NCBI RefSeq assembly: GCF_000227135.1
Contig: NC_018232.1
Coordinates: forward strand, 372,716 to 427,768
Length of the DNA: 55,053 nucleotides
Source: Leishmania donovani
Lineage: Eukaryota > Euglenozoa > Kinetoplastea > Trypanosomatida > Trypanosomatidae
Reading direction: 5' to 3'
Made by a program: the position numbers and the translations under genes. The notes under the pieces were generated by a model. The model ran no database searches. It saw nothing but the letters and a program-made list of their open reading frames with translations, and had not been told where the DNA came from. Shown in pieces: positions 1 through 10,165 of the stretch. Each line of letters opens with the position of its first letter. Position 1 is the stretch's first letter.

Positions 1-391
1 ACAGCAGCAAGTGGTGTCCCGTTTAGGACGGACTGAGTGGACGCACTCGACGGTGTTTCGCTGACGTGTGGGCTACAAGTCCGGTGGAGCGTCTGGAGAG
101 ATGCCACTCTACGCAATCCGAGACAGAGAGGGAAAGGGAAAGAGCCAACTGGAGGGGTGGAGGACGAAGAGAAGGGCAAACATTGGAAAGGGGTCGGGGT
201 TGGGCAGAGAAACACATCTGGTGCTCGTCCGGCGTCACGTGTTGCACCCTCGCACGCACGCAGGCGTGTGAACGGATATGTTTCTGCCTTTCGTCTTGCG
301 TGTTTCTTGAGTTTTGTGAGAGAGCAAGCGATGTATGCGTGCATGTGTGTGCTGCCTGCGCTTACATGACGAAAAGGAGGGGCTGGGGCTA
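1..391. other. Intergenic / 3' UTR
   Basis: No supportable gene. Because the adjacent gene is on the minus strand and ends at 392, this is its 3' untranslated and downstream DNA. The open frames here overlap one another in all phases and translate simple-sequence DNA. Confidence 0.6.
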
Positions 392-661
392 CTACTCCGC
401 CTCCTTGCGCTGCGTCAGCTCTGTTCGCGTGAGCTCGTGCGACTGGCAGAGGTGGAAGGCCTCGGTGAGATGGACGCAGTCCGGTGCCCAAAAGCCCTGA
501 TCGCTGATGCAGCGCTGTGCCTTGGCTCTGAGGTCCATGCACTTCTCCATTTCCTTTTGCTCTGCCACCTTCTTCTTGAAAGACTCCGGCACCTCGTCCC
601 ACTCCATCTGACGGCCATTGCCGACGGCGTACGTCTGGCCACCGCCCTTGATGACGACCAT
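392..661 (-). CDS. Twin CX9C (CHCH-type) small mitochondrial protein
   Basis: 89-residue protein. Seen: cysteines at 41, 51, 62 and 72 form two CX9C motifs separated by ten residues, with a charged helix-forming N-terminal part (residues 20-40). Known: twin CX9C proteins fold as a disulphide-linked helical hairpin in the mitochondrial intermembrane space, are oxidised by the Mia40/Erv1 relay (Erv1 alone in trypanosomatids), and often serve respiratory-complex assembly or structure. Which member this is cannot be told from sequence alone; COX-assembly-factor or complex-I-subunit-like are both possible. The open frame extends to 934, but that extension is translated C/T-rich repeat, so the ATG at 661 was chosen. 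The first AG after a strong pyrimidine tract lies one base before this ATG; a second ATG (residue 19) would still keep the whole motif. Confidence 0.8.
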   Translation of the reverse strand: MVVIKGGGQTYAVGNGRQMEWDEVPESFKKKVAEQKEMEKCMDLRAKAQRCISDQGFWAPDCVHLTEAFHLCQSHELTRTELTQRKEAE

Positions 662-2467
662 CCTGACGGGAGCGGAGGAGGGGGAGGGAGGGAGGGGGGG
701 GGGGCGGTCTCGTTTTTTGTCTCCCGTATGTGTGCGTGTCTGTGTGTCGGAGGTGGACTGTAATGACGGTGTACAGTTGCTTCTTTCGTTTTCGCTTCTT
801 TCAACGAGCTGGAAGAGAAGGGGAAGAGGAGGGGGGGGGGAGGCGGCGGCGGCAGTGAGCGCGCATGCGGAGAGGAGTGGGGCGGATAAGTGGGTCGGTG
901 GTCGGACGGCCTCCATGTCAGCGCTCATCCGCAACCGAGTAGGCGCACCCGCAGAGAAGGTGTGCGTGTATGTGTGTGTGTGTATGGAGGGAGGGGAGGA
1001 GGGCGCCGACGGACAAGAATTACAACGCCCAGTTGCACCACACGTCTATCTCCCACCCCCTTTCCTCCTTTTGTGTGTTTCACACGCACTCGGCTCTCTT
1101 CCATCACCTCGATGCCGTTCCCCCCCCGCGCCACTTGACGTCCACGGGAACGCGCAAGGGGGAGGGGGGATGGAGTGCGAGAACATCTGCGGTATGTCTT
1201 CTCTGGAAGAAGGTTCATTGTTGGTGTAGTACAGAGGAGCACACAGACACACGACGTAGAGAGAGAGCAACGAAGAAGCGAGACAACAAGAGCTGTCGAC
1301 GCACAAGTGAATAAGCAACGCAGAAAGGGGGAGCAACAGCAACCATGTGAGACATCCGCCGTGGCTCCCCATGCTCGGCTCCAGCACGTGGTGGACAGAA
1401 GCACGGCTCGCTCTGCTCCCTTCCCACCCTTCCTTCAACGCATTCACGCTTGCGCGCATACACACCAACACATCATTACTCTCTTTCCTTTTCAACACCA
1501 ACGACAGCAACGATGATGGTGAGGTGGAGGCTGCATACAGAGAGGGAGAGGTGTACTGACGTGGGGTGGTGGTGGCTGAGGGAGGAGGGAGGAAAAGCCG
1601 CATATTAGCGCCAACGTGAGTCCAGAGCATCATGGACGAACAAGAACAGCTACCACGACCCCCCACACCCCCACACGTACACGAAGACAACGAGTCGCAC
1701 GCGCGTAGCAGCAAACGAAAAGAGAAGACGAGGAAGCACAACGGAGACGCACAGGGGCGCTTTTCGGGGAGAGAGGGAGGGGGGGGCAAATGCCAGCAAA
1801 CAAATCGACCCCAAACAGCGGGTGGCGAAGCAAGAGGAAGCACACAAAAACAAAAATGTCGGTGGGCACAATGGGAAGATAAAACGGACACACACACACA
1901 TACATATACATGTGCGTGCATGTGTATTGTATGTGTGTGTGCCCGTACACAGCAACGTTCGTACGTGTCTCTATCGCTCCACCTGTCTGCATGGGCATGT
2001 GCACGTACGTGAAAAGAGGGCGTGCGAACCAAAGAAGTCGCGGCGTTGGGGTGTGAGGAAGGGAGGGCAGAGCGTACCACGCACACACTATGAAAGCAGA
2101 GATGCCGCCACACCGACCCCATTCCACCCTATCCCCAGCTACTCGATTCACACCGACTCACGCGCTGGGAAGAGAGCGAGCGAATCGAAAACAAGGCAGT
2201 GGCACTGATGCTCATATCTGCACATGCACATATGCAGTGCGTTTCTGTGCGTTGGCTGGGCCGAGAATGGCAGTAGATGTCGGCATGAAGGTGAGGGCAG
2301 TGGGTGGAAGAGGGGGAGGTGTGCGTGTGTGTCGTCGTTGCCATCGCTTCGAAATATGCATGGCAAGGGGAGACACAACTGAGGTGCTGCTGGTGGCATT
2401 GATCGATTATACGCGACTTTCATCCCTTTAGTAGCCGACGTGAAAGGGGTGCGAGCATGAATACGCA
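662..2467. other. Intergenic: 3' UTR of RING gene and 5' region of CX9C gene
   Basis: 1.8 kb of simple-sequence-rich DNA with GT/CA tracts (around 970-990 and 1888-1945), poly-G/C runs and no ORF with amino-acid composition like a real protein. Nothing else recognised. Confidence 0.6.
663..704 (-). promoter_or_regulatory. Predicted trans-splice acceptor for the CX9C gene
   Basis: On the minus strand an uninterrupted C/T tract (complement of 674-704) is followed by CAG at 665-663. That AG is one base before the ATG at 661. If it is used, the only 5' UTR besides the spliced leader would be a single G. Confidence 0.5.
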
Positions 2468-2803
2468 TCACTTCGTGATGTTCCACACCAGTGGCTCCTC
2501 GCGGCAGAAGGGACACTTGCCCAGCTGCTGCGCATCCGCCACGCACAGGATGTTGCCGCAGCACCACAGCTCTACAAAGCAGCCAGCCGGCGGCGGCTCG
2601 AGGCAGACGCCGCAGACCTCCTCGTCATCGGCGCCCATGCTCATGTTTGGCGGGATCAAAACCTGACACGTCTCTTCGTTCTGCTCGTCCTCTGCGTTGG
2701 CGGCCGGATCGCTCAGCAGGGCAGCGCCGAGGAGGCCGTCCCTGGCCCCCAAACGCCCACTGGCTACCTCGGTCTCCATGTTGTGGGCCTGTGTGGATTG
2801 CAT
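2468..2803 (-). CDS. RING-like zinc-finger protein
   Basis: 111 residues from the ATG at 2803. The open frame continues upstream only to a GTG at 2842, and a second ATG lies at 2779. Seen: an acidic middle (residues 38-62), then C64-x2-C67, C75, C81/C82, C87 and C97-P-F-C100 close to the C-terminus. This is the spacing of a compact RING finger, with the final CPxC pair intact. The usual CGH is CGN here (G83-N84), so a histidine ligand is replaced by asparagine. Known: RING domains at the C-terminus usually recruit E2 enzymes for ubiquitin transfer, and variants lacking a ligand may bind one zinc or act only as adaptors. Inference: candidate E3 ligase or RING-like scaffold; substrate and location are not visible. 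Confidence 0.72.
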   Translation of the reverse strand: MQSTQAHNMETEVASGRLGARDGLLGAALLSDPAANAEDEQNEETCQVLIPPNMSMGADDEEVCGVCLEPPPAGCFVELWCCGNILCVADAQQLGKCPFCREEPLVWNITK

Positions 2804-3649
2804 GGGAGGTGATACTTGAGAGGAAGAGAGCGCTGAGAGCACGCGTGGATAGCTGAGAGAGCAGCGAGAAAGGGCAAGCGAGGGAGAGGGCTCCTGAGGG
2901 TGACGAGTGCGTGTGTGTGCAAGGGTGGGGAGAGAGAAGTGGTAGTGGGCGATGCAGAGAAAGCACTAGAGTTAGATCGTACTTCCTACGCAGCTGGCCG
3001 GGGGGGGGCGGAGGGGCCCGGGAGAGAAGACGCGTTGATAAGGATGATGGTAAGCCCCCGCAACATTCACAGCTCTCACCTTAACGCCTTTGTGGCCCGA
3101 TCGCACCGAGTCGGCCTTTCCTCTCTCCCCCACGGTCACACGCAGATACAGATAATCAGAAAGACACATGCCAAGAAGAGAACATGCGCGCACTTGTGCT
3201 GCTCACGAATGTGTCTGTGAGTGTAGCTGTGCGTCTCTACGCCTTGCAGTGGCGTGTCGATCGCTTTTTGTTTCTTTGGCTGTGTCGAGGGGTTTGACGC
3301 CTTAGAGGAGGCGGAGGCCGGGAGAGAGAGGGCGCAGGCGGCGGCACGTTACGTGTGCTAAAACCCAGACCACGCAACGCACGCCGCCTACAGACACAAG
3401 TAGGCTTGCGTCCTTCATCCCCTTTCCCACATACGACTACCTGCATTACACGAGAAAGCATACACAGGCACACATGCAACGATGAACACCGTCGCTACCA
3501 TCGGTGCAACCACTCCTGGCTCCATCTCGCTTTCTTCACCGACGCACGTGCAGGAGCAGACGCGAAGAAAGAGGAGAGTCCGATGACATGAAGAGATGCG
3601 GATGGAGATATCGATGGGGTACGGAATCGTCTTCGTCCTTCATCATCCT
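2804..3649. other. Intergenic: 3' UTR of TRMT11-like gene and 5' region of RING gene
   Basis: About 0.85 kb without a supportable gene. Purine-rich plus-strand stretches at 2815-2945 are pyrimidine tracts in the transcribed (minus) direction and may serve trans-splicing of the RING gene. Confidence 0.55.
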
Positions 3650-5494
3650 TCACGGTCGGCTATGGCCGACCGTCTTGTGAGACGCATTTGCGAGGTGCGA
3701 GGCCGCCTGCTTCGCCGCCCGCAGCTCGATGTTGCGCTGCCGATTTGCCACAATCTTGTCCTGCCCGTCCGGCCGGCTCTGCTTTCGACCGCGCCGGTTG
3801 CTTCCATCGCTGCCGCTGCCGACATCCACCCCTGTGGCAGGGGTGGAGGGGGAAGAGGCGTCTGCAGACGCCTTGTACTTATGCGCTGCCTGGCGCTTCC
3901 GCTCGCGCTTGGCGCGGTAGTGCATGTAGTCCGCGTTGTCAGGCAGCTCCGTTGCGTCCATGAGCACACGCAGGTCATCTGGGGACTTCGTCGCGGCGCA
4001 GGATTCGCGTGACGGCGGCGGTATCGGCACCGGTGCGACCTTTCGTAGAACGATGAGGCGGCGCACAACCTTGAGCGATACCCGCTGCGCGATGTTGCAT
4101 ACAATGCGCAGGGATGGGTGACTGGGTAGCTCGTCGTCCGTGTAGTGATCGGTGGTTGGGTGCCAGAAGGTGAGATGGCCTCCGACGACGAGGTACGTGG
4201 CAGCGAACATGACGAGATCCAGCAGCACCTCGTGGGTGGGGTAGGCAGAGAAACTGACAGCTTGCTGCTTGGCGGCGTTGTCGCTGCCAGCCTCCGTAGA
4301 AGCCGCCGCTGCCGCTGCCGTTGGGATGGTGGCAGCCGTCGTTACCACCCTCTTGCGCGGCTCGCGTAAGCCGTACGGCGGGTCCGTGATGATGCTGTCG
4401 AAGATGCCGCCGGAGCCGAGACGCAGCGCGCAGGCGTGCCACGTCCGCGGCCACGCGGAGAAGTTCATGCGAGCTCTGTCAGGCGGTGGCAGGCAGTACA
4501 GCTTAAAGTTGGTGATCATGTTTGGCAGCACACGCTCCTCCTCCGTCAAGACGCACAACTGCTCCTCGGTGTAGGCCGCGAGCGCCAGGCGGCGTTGCTG
4601 CTGCATCTGTGGACTCGTCTTTCCTTTCTCCGTGCCAGCCCGCATCGCCCGTCCATCGGCGTCTGAGCCGAAGGTTCTGGCGCCGTAGTGCGCCGCCGCG
4701 ATGAGCAGGCTGCCCGTGCCGCAGAACGGGTCGTACACGTAGTGGCCGCGACACACGCCTGACATGTTCACCATCATGAGCGACTCCTCCGGCGGCATGG
4801 AGGTGGTGCCGATGTAGGGCCGCTTTCGCAGGTCGTACGTAGCGAGTAGCGCACTGCGGCTGGACTCGACGCAGAGGCGGCAGTGAAAGACGCGCAGCAG
4901 CGGCCCATTCGATACCCATCCTTGCGCTCCAGGCGGCGCGTTCTCGACAGCGTGCTGGAGGAATATGTAGTAGGCGCGCCCCGGCTGTCGCCACTCGACC
5001 TCGCCAGCGCGCGGCACACGCTTCAGCACTGCCTCCGCCACTGCACGCTTGGCGTCCGCGGAGTACTTCTTGCCGATTGTCTCTACCTGGTAGGAGTATG
5101 TCGAGCTCGTGAGGTGCGTCGTCTCGTCCTCGCCGACGAAGGCGGTGGCAGCGGTGGTGGGGAAGGAGGCCAGGGATGGGCCTGCAGATCCTGCCGCGCT
5201 ACCATGGCGCTCTTCGAGGCACGCGTAGAGGTCCTCCAGTGTAGGGGCAGTCTCAAAGAGCGTGTACACTCCGCGCAACAGCGCGCAACGCTCCGCGAGG
5301 GCCTTGAGCTCGGAACGGCTCGCCGGCGACTCGAAGACACTGAACCAAAACGTATCGGCGCCGCCTGCAACCCATGGGATTTTGTCGTCCAGAAACGTGA
5401 TGGGGACGCGCAGCGTGGCGGCTACAAACTGAAACTCTGGCAACCGAAAGTTGGCCAGACTCGCCGAGGAGGCAAAGACTGCCACGTACTTCAT
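3650..5494 (-). CDS. TRM11: tRNA (guanine(10)-N2)-methyltransferase, Trm11/TRMT11 family
   Basis: 614 residues. Known role: with the zinc-finger partner Trm112, Trm11 methylates N2 of G10 in cytosolic tRNAs using S-adenosylmethionine. Seen: the N-terminal region (1-240) fits the family's RNA-binding half, with a typical YDLRKRPYIGTTSMPPE stretch around 220-236. The methyltransferase motif I DPFCGTGS lies at 255-262, a Gly-x-Asp pair (GSDAD) follows at about 276-280, and the catalytic motif IV DPPYGLRE is at 371-378. A low-complexity Ala-rich insertion of about 25-30 residues follows motif IV. The C-terminus (about 500-614) is a basic Ser/Lys/Arg tail longer than in yeast Trm11 (433 residues). 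The start is the first ATG of the frame, and the N-terminal sequence MKYVAVFA fits the family. Confidence 0.88.
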   Translation of the reverse strand: MKYVAVFASSASLANFRLPEFQFVAATLRVPITFLDDKIPWVAGGADTFWFSVFESPASRSELKALAERCALLRGVYTLFETAPTLEDLYACLEERHGSAAGSAGPSLASFPTTAATAFVGEDETTHLTSSTYSYQVETIGKKYSADAKRAVAEAVLKRVPRAGEVEWRQPGRAYYIFLQHAVENAPPGAQGWVSNGPLLRVFHCRLCVESSRSALLATYDLRKRPYIGTTSMPPEESLMMVNMSGVCRGHYVYDPFCGTGSLLIAAAHYGARTFGSDADGRAMRAGTEKGKTSPQMQQQRRLALAAYTEEQLCVLTEEERVLPNMITNFKLYCLPPPDRARMNFSAWPRTWHACALRLGSGGIFDSIITDPPYGLREPRKRVVTTAATIPTAAAAAASTEAGSDNAAKQQAVSFSAYPTHEVLLDLVMFAATYLVVGGHLTFWHPTTDHYTDDELPSHPSLRIVCNIAQRVSLKVVRRLIVLRKVAPVPIPPPSRESCAATKSPDDLRVLMDATELPDNADYMHYRAKRERKRQAAHKYKASADASSPSTPATGVDVGSGSDGSNRRGRKQSRPDGQDKIVANRQRNIELRAAKQAASHLANASHKTVGHSRP

Positions 5495-6445
5495 TGCTGG
5501 AGTTCAACACCTCGCGCTCTCTCTCCCTTGCTTCTGCACTTTTTTGCACGCTTGCTTCGACGGCGGAAAAGCAGCGGGGCAGAAGAGGCACACAGTGGGG
5601 AGGGTGTCGGTTGTGCGTGCGTGCGTATGTACTCCAGCGTATGAAGTCGGAGTGCAGTGGATGCCTTGTGCGCGAGGCCTTGAGAGGAGGAACAGGATGG
5701 TGCGTGAAGAGAAGTGCATGTGAGGGAAAGGAGTTACTTGACACACAGAGAGAAAGAGTCAAGACGGCGTGGAAGGTGGATGCTGTCCTTCTCCGTTTCC
5801 TCCATCTGCAGCTAAAATCTCTCACGACTGTCTGCTGCACCTATCTTCTTCCCCTTCCCCTCTCATCCTCCTCCCGCTGTGTGTCTATGTGGATCTGGGA
5901 GCGGGGGCGCGGGAGTGGAACCACACGTCATGTGATGCAGTGTTGTTTTGTTTCGTCCTTTCGTTGCCGTGCGTTCTCAAGGATCTAATCAACATCCAAC
6001 CAGCGCAAAGGAAAACACGCAGACGTACATATATATATATATATATATATACATGTATATGCGTCTATGTGTGTATATACGTCTGCACATACGTGCCGCT
6101 GCCGTCGAAACAACCTTGGCTGCGTGCATGCCACCGCTCTCACTCGCCATCCCTTGTCATTGCTCCTACGGTCGCACTTGTGATCCATGACGCACACCTG
6201 CCCACAGGAGGGAGGGAAGGGAAGGGGAGGGGAGGGGGGGGCTAGTTGTACATAAAGGGAGCAGAAGGAGAAAACAACAAGTATGACGAACGCCATCCGC
6301 GACACTGAGAAACGCGAGAGCGCGTCAGGCGAGGTTGATGAGCCCGTACAGAGGCTCGCAGTCACAGACACACCGACGAACGCGCCTTCGCTGAGGGAGG
6401 CAAGCACGTACCCACGTACCATATGCGGGTTCCTCGGTGTCTCTC
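5495..6445. other. Intergenic: DRC7 3' UTR and TRM11 5' region
   Basis: 0.95 kb without a gene. It contains an (AT)n tract at 6029-6051 and a G/A-rich block at 6207-6241, which is a pyrimidine tract on the transcribed strand. Confidence 0.55.
6029..6051. repeat. (AT)n microsatellite
   Basis: Uninterrupted alternating A/T for 23 bases, continuing into imperfect TA/TG repeats. Confidence 0.95.
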
Positions 6446-9205
6446 TCAGTGAGTGGGGTGGTACAAGGCGGCGAGACGCGGGTCTTCGGCGAGTCGCTGG
6501 GCTAGTTGATTGTACTTTTCACTCGCATGATCGATGTGCTGCAGCAGCCGCTCATCCAGCACCTTCATACGCCATGTCGCCTCCTTGCAGTAGAGGGCAA
6601 AGGCCTCGGTCTCCTTGTCGCCCTCCAGCGCTGATGCATCACAGTTTTTGCGGTACAGCTGCTGCCGCTTGTTGAATTCCACCTTTTCCTTGTCCATGCG
6701 ACTCTGCATAATGTGGCCTCGCTGGATGAGCCGATCCTTCAGTTCCTGCAGCGCTTCGTCTCTCACCTGCTTCGCCTGTTCCATCGACAAGAGGACGCTG
6801 AGATAGTTGCCGTCGAAGTCGGCCGGCATCTCGAGCTTGGCGATGTAGGGGGCAAGGTAGTCCTTGCGCGACTCCTCGCGACGGGCTGCCTCGGCGAGCT
6901 TCCTTGCGCGCTCCGCCTCCGTCTCCTTCGGCCTATTGCGCAGCGTGTCGTACACACTGAGGACGTGCTGCGGCTTCTTGTGTTCCTGCTCGATGCTCTT
7001 GAGAATGTCCATGCACTCGTCTGACATCACCCGCTGCTCCATCAAGCACGCCGTCTCCACAGCGTTCAGCCACTTGCGCTCATTGTACAGGTCGAGCTCG
7101 CTTGGCGGCTCCTCGCCGGGCAGCGAGACCACCCGCATCGGCGGCTCTGCCGGCTTGCCCGCAGCGGAGGCGGCGATGTACTCCTCCACCGAGGACGACG
7201 GCTTTGCGAACATGTGATATGGACGGAGGATGCTGCCCGCGTCGTAGTGAAAGAATACCCATATTTCCCCCACCGTGGGGGCGCTGTTGTTGCCACCACT
7301 CTTGCTCTCCGACGCAGGGCGCAGAAAGGTCGTCTTGGCCACGTCCTTGCGTGCCGGCACACTTTCATCGCGCAGAAACTTTTGACTGATGCGCACCGGA
7401 TCCAGTCGTGGGTATACATGCAATGCTGAGACGTTCCCAGGGCCCTGCACAATGAGGCTGTGCATGTCTCTCTCACGCATCGTGGATGGGCGGCCGTAGC
7501 TGAAGCTGCGGTACCACAGTCGGTCGCTCCGACCCTTGTAGAGCTCCTTTACCTTACGTAGCGTGCTCGCGTCGTACAGCAGCTCCGTGCGGCAGTACAG
7601 GCCGTCGCTGCGCGCTCTCCAGTAGAACTTCATGGTCCGCTGCTTGCCAGGCTCGTAGATGAGCTCCCGAAGGCCCTCGACGGACGTGTTGTGCATGCGG
7701 CCCTTTTCGTACCACTCCACCATCTTGCGGGGCCCTCCCGGGACCTTCTCCAGTGATACCGACGACCGGCTGGATAAGATCAATGACTCCTTGGAAGACG
7801 ACTGCGGGGCGGGTGAGGGAAAGACAGTGGCGCGGCGGAGCTTGTCGGCACGGTGAGCGTAGAAGACGTGCGTCTCGTGCAACTCGGCGTACTCAGCGTC
7901 TGGCACTACCACCTCCAAAATTCGATAGTCGCTCTGCGAGTAGGGTGCGTAGCGGCGCACCACGGCGTTGACGTACGTGATTTCCTTGTATCCAGCGGGG
8001 TAGCGGCTTTCGTACTGGTGGCGGTTCAAGATCAGCTCGTTCGACCACAGATTGGGAATATACATGCGTCGACTCCTTGACGAGTCGAATACTTCGACCG
8101 TGCTCACTGTGGCGGCGGTCGTGGTCGCGGCCAGCTCGCTTGTGAAGGCGCGCCGTGTCGCCGATAAGGTACCGGTGAGGCTCTCCACCTCGTCGTCGCT
8201 AAGGTTCGCATACGAAAAGAGGCTTTCCCACTGGCTTCGATCGGCTAAGTCGGGGGAGAGGGAGCTCACGGGAGCCTCAGGTCGCATGTTCACGTGGTAG
8301 TCTTGGTGGTTGAAGAGCGCCTCGACCGAGGTGTACCGACTGTCAGTGGCAGAGAAGGCTATCAGCTGCCCCGTGGAGGGCTCCACAAAAACCGCCTTGG
8401 AGACAGACCGCCTGCCGCCAGGCAGGACGAGCACCCAGGAGTGAATTGGCTTGACAGCACCGCCTCGCACATTTGGGGTGTCGGTGTCCTTGGGATAGTC
8501 ACCGGCACTGGCCATGACGCTTTCCTTCTTTCTGACTGATGCTGGGTCGGGATCTGTCGTCAGTCGCAGCGTCAGCTTCTCTGGAATCAGGGCCATATAC
8601 GGGTTATTTTGTGGCATGTCATCTTCCACTTCATCATCGGAGTTGACCTCCTTGGGCAGCTCGCCTTCCCACATGGTGCTTTTCTGATCAGACAAGCAAA
8701 CAGCCTTGGTTGCGGAACCGACGACAACGTAGGCGTTGAATCCGGCGCCAATGAGAAAAGATGTGAGCACGAGGGACATTTCAAAGCAGTTTCCAACCTG
8801 CCAGTCCAGCGCCGTTGCGGGCGAGACAATTTGCTGCGGGAGTTGCTCCACTGTGTCGTCGTACTCGTCGTCGTACATGGATGGATCGTAGAGAGGCTCG
8901 TAGCGCACGTAGTCGGCCACAAACTGGCAGGCCCCCTCCAAGTCAAAAAGTTCGTCGTACGGCAGCGACGTTGGTCGCACAAACGAGCATATCATCTTTG
9001 GCCGCTGACACTCGTTATTCAGCAAGAGAAACAGTGGCTTGCGGTCAGGAAAGTACTTGTGGTACAGGATGTCAAACTGCGTGGTGACTGCGATCAGGTT
9101 GTCATCTGCTGTGGTGTTGGTGTAAAAAGAGGCGGGAATATCGGGAGACCGGAGGAAGGCCTGGAGCCGATCCGCCCTCGATGCGGTAGCGGCCGACGAG
9201 GCCAT
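6446..9205 (-). CDS. DRC7: Dynein regulatory complex subunit 7 (DRC7/CCDC135, FAP50)
   Basis: 919 residues from the ATG at 9205. The frame is open to 9403, but the extra 66 residues are hydrophobic and Cys-rich, unlike the family. Known: DRC7 belongs to the nexin-dynein regulatory complex on axonemal doublet microtubules, linking neighbouring doublets and tuning dynein activity; knockdowns in trypanosomes and other flagellates affect motility. Seen: a papain/transglutaminase-like domain with the DWQVGNCFEMS block (Cys140) followed by a GAGFNAYVVVG stretch; a middle region rich in F-x-W/Y-x-R beta motifs (about 350-720) resembling the conserved WEW(Y/F)...R-x-D repeats of DRC7; and a C-terminal charged coiled coil (about 750-905). 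Its length is close to human CCDC135 (874). It fits a flagellated protist and complements the MORN and LRR proteins elsewhere in the window. Confidence 0.87.
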   Translation of the reverse strand: MASSAATASRADRLQAFLRSPDIPASFYTNTTADDNLIAVTTQFDILYHKYFPDRKPLFLLLNNECQRPKMICSFVRPTSLPYDELFDLEGACQFVADYVRYEPLYDPSMYDDEYDDTVEQLPQQIVSPATALDWQVGNCFEMSLVLTSFLIGAGFNAYVVVGSATKAVCLSDQKSTMWEGELPKEVNSDDEVEDDMPQNNPYMALIPEKLTLRLTTDPDPASVRKKESVMASAGDYPKDTDTPNVRGGAVKPIHSWVLVLPGGRRSVSKAVFVEPSTGQLIAFSATDSRYTSVEALFNHQDYHVNMRPEAPVSSLSPDLADRSQWESLFSYANLSDDEVESLTGTLSATRRAFTSELAATTTAATVSTVEVFDSSRSRRMYIPNLWSNELILNRHQYESRYPAGYKEITYVNAVVRRYAPYSQSDYRILEVVVPDAEYAELHETHVFYAHRADKLRRATVFPSPAPQSSSKESLILSSRSSVSLEKVPGGPRKMVEWYEKGRMHNTSVEGLRELIYEPGKQRTMKFYWRARSDGLYCRTELLYDASTLRKVKELYKGRSDRLWYRSFSYGRPSTMRERDMHSLIVQGPGNVSALHVYPRLDPVRISQKFLRDESVPARKDVAKTTFLRPASESKSGGNNSAPTVGEIWVFFHYDAGSILRPYHMFAKPSSSVEEYIAASAAGKPAEPPMRVVSLPGEEPPSELDLYNERKWLNAVETACLMEQRVMSDECMDILKSIEQEHKKPQHVLSVYDTLRNRPKETEAERARKLAEAARREESRKDYLAPYIAKLEMPADFDGNYLSVLLSMEQAKQVRDEALQELKDRLIQRGHIMQSRMDKEKVEFNKRQQLYRKNCDASALEGDKETEAFALYCKEATWRMKVLDERLLQHIDHASEKYNQLAQRLAEDPRLAALYHPTH

Positions 9206-9727
9206 TAAGGCTGCGTTCCGGTTGGTAAATGCAGTAGACTTACAAATGTGGGCTTGTACCAACATCAGAAAAGGGCAAAGGTGAAAGCGCGAGAGAAGCT
9301 TGGTGTTCATTTGCCTAAAGCGGCAAGTCAACATGAACACTTGATAATGATACACTTTTGTCTGTAAGCTCACCATAAAAAAAAAGCAGGCTAGAGGGCA
9401 CACAGCTAAGGGCGCCGAAGCTATTTTAACGGCGATGCACTGCTTCTGACAATTTCCCCTTTCTCTGCTTGCGTTTCTTCGCTTCGTTACTGGCTAGTGC
9501 GCATCCGCAGCGTTTTCCTTTTTTTTTTTGTTCGGTATGTAGAGGGGCAATCCACGAAAGCGAATTGAGAAAGCTAGACGAATTCGCTATCATGGGAGTC
9601 TAGCTAGTCTGCGTTGCTGAAAAAGAAAAAAAAAACTAAGTACTAATGATTCTCGCACGACATGCTCAGCTTATGAGATGCGCGGAGTGCGGCTTTGTAC
9701 GCAGAGGGCTTCAGGAAGAAAGAAGTA
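9206..9727. other. Intergenic, AT-richer, poly(A/T) tracts
   Basis: No gene. Runs of T at 9521-9531 and of A at 9619-9635 replace the CA/GT repeats seen elsewhere. This is the left border of the compositionally distinct 9.4-17 kb block. Confidence 0.5.
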
Positions 9728-10165
9728 TTACTGCATGTCCTTGGGCCTAGCGATGAGGACAGTCTCGTAGTTTTTGCGGCAATACATATCCCAGTAGAAA
9801 ACCCCCCATGCAGCGGCAGCAATGCAGAGTAGCGCGCAGTACAACGGCGAGACGGTCAGGAGATTGATGTCGCCAGGCATCACCAAGCGTCCTGAAAGTG
9901 TCTGCGGAGTGAAGGTTTCGTAGTTCATAAATGCTGCTTCGTTACGCGCACCGACCTCTGCACCCTTAGCGCTACTCTTGTACTCGAACGAGGAGCGTGG
10001 GTGATCGGCCATAGGCTTCATCTGGTAGCTTTTTGCAAACTCCTCCACTTCAATACGCTGCGCGGCGTCGGCCGCGCGCATGTTCTGAGAGCTGGCATGG
10101 AGGAAAAGACTGGTGGCAAAGGCGCTGCCACGGCGTGAAGAGAGCTTGAGGAAAGTGCACTGCAT
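9728..10165 (-). CDS. Small mitochondrial-type single-pass membrane protein
   Basis: 145 residues, family not recognised. Seen: an N-terminal segment rich in Arg, Ser, Leu and Ala without acids (residues 1-34) that looks like a mitochondrial presequence; a soluble part with charged and aromatic residues; one hydrophobic helix at about 103-125 ending in WGVFYW; and a basic C-terminal tail. Inference: a small bitopic mitochondrial inner-membrane protein, possibly a lineage-specific respiratory or ATP-synthase-associated subunit, but nothing here proves that. It is the second gene of the minus unit counted from the strand switch, directly downstream of the stomatin-like gene. Confidence 0.65.
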   Translation of the reverse strand: MQCTFLKLSSRRGSAFATSLFLHASSQNMRAADAAQRIEVEEFAKSYQMKPMADHPRSSFEYKSSAKGAEVGARNEAAFMNYETFTPQTLSGRLVMPGDINLLTVSPLYCALLCIAAAAWGVFYWDMYCRKNYETVLIARPKDMQ

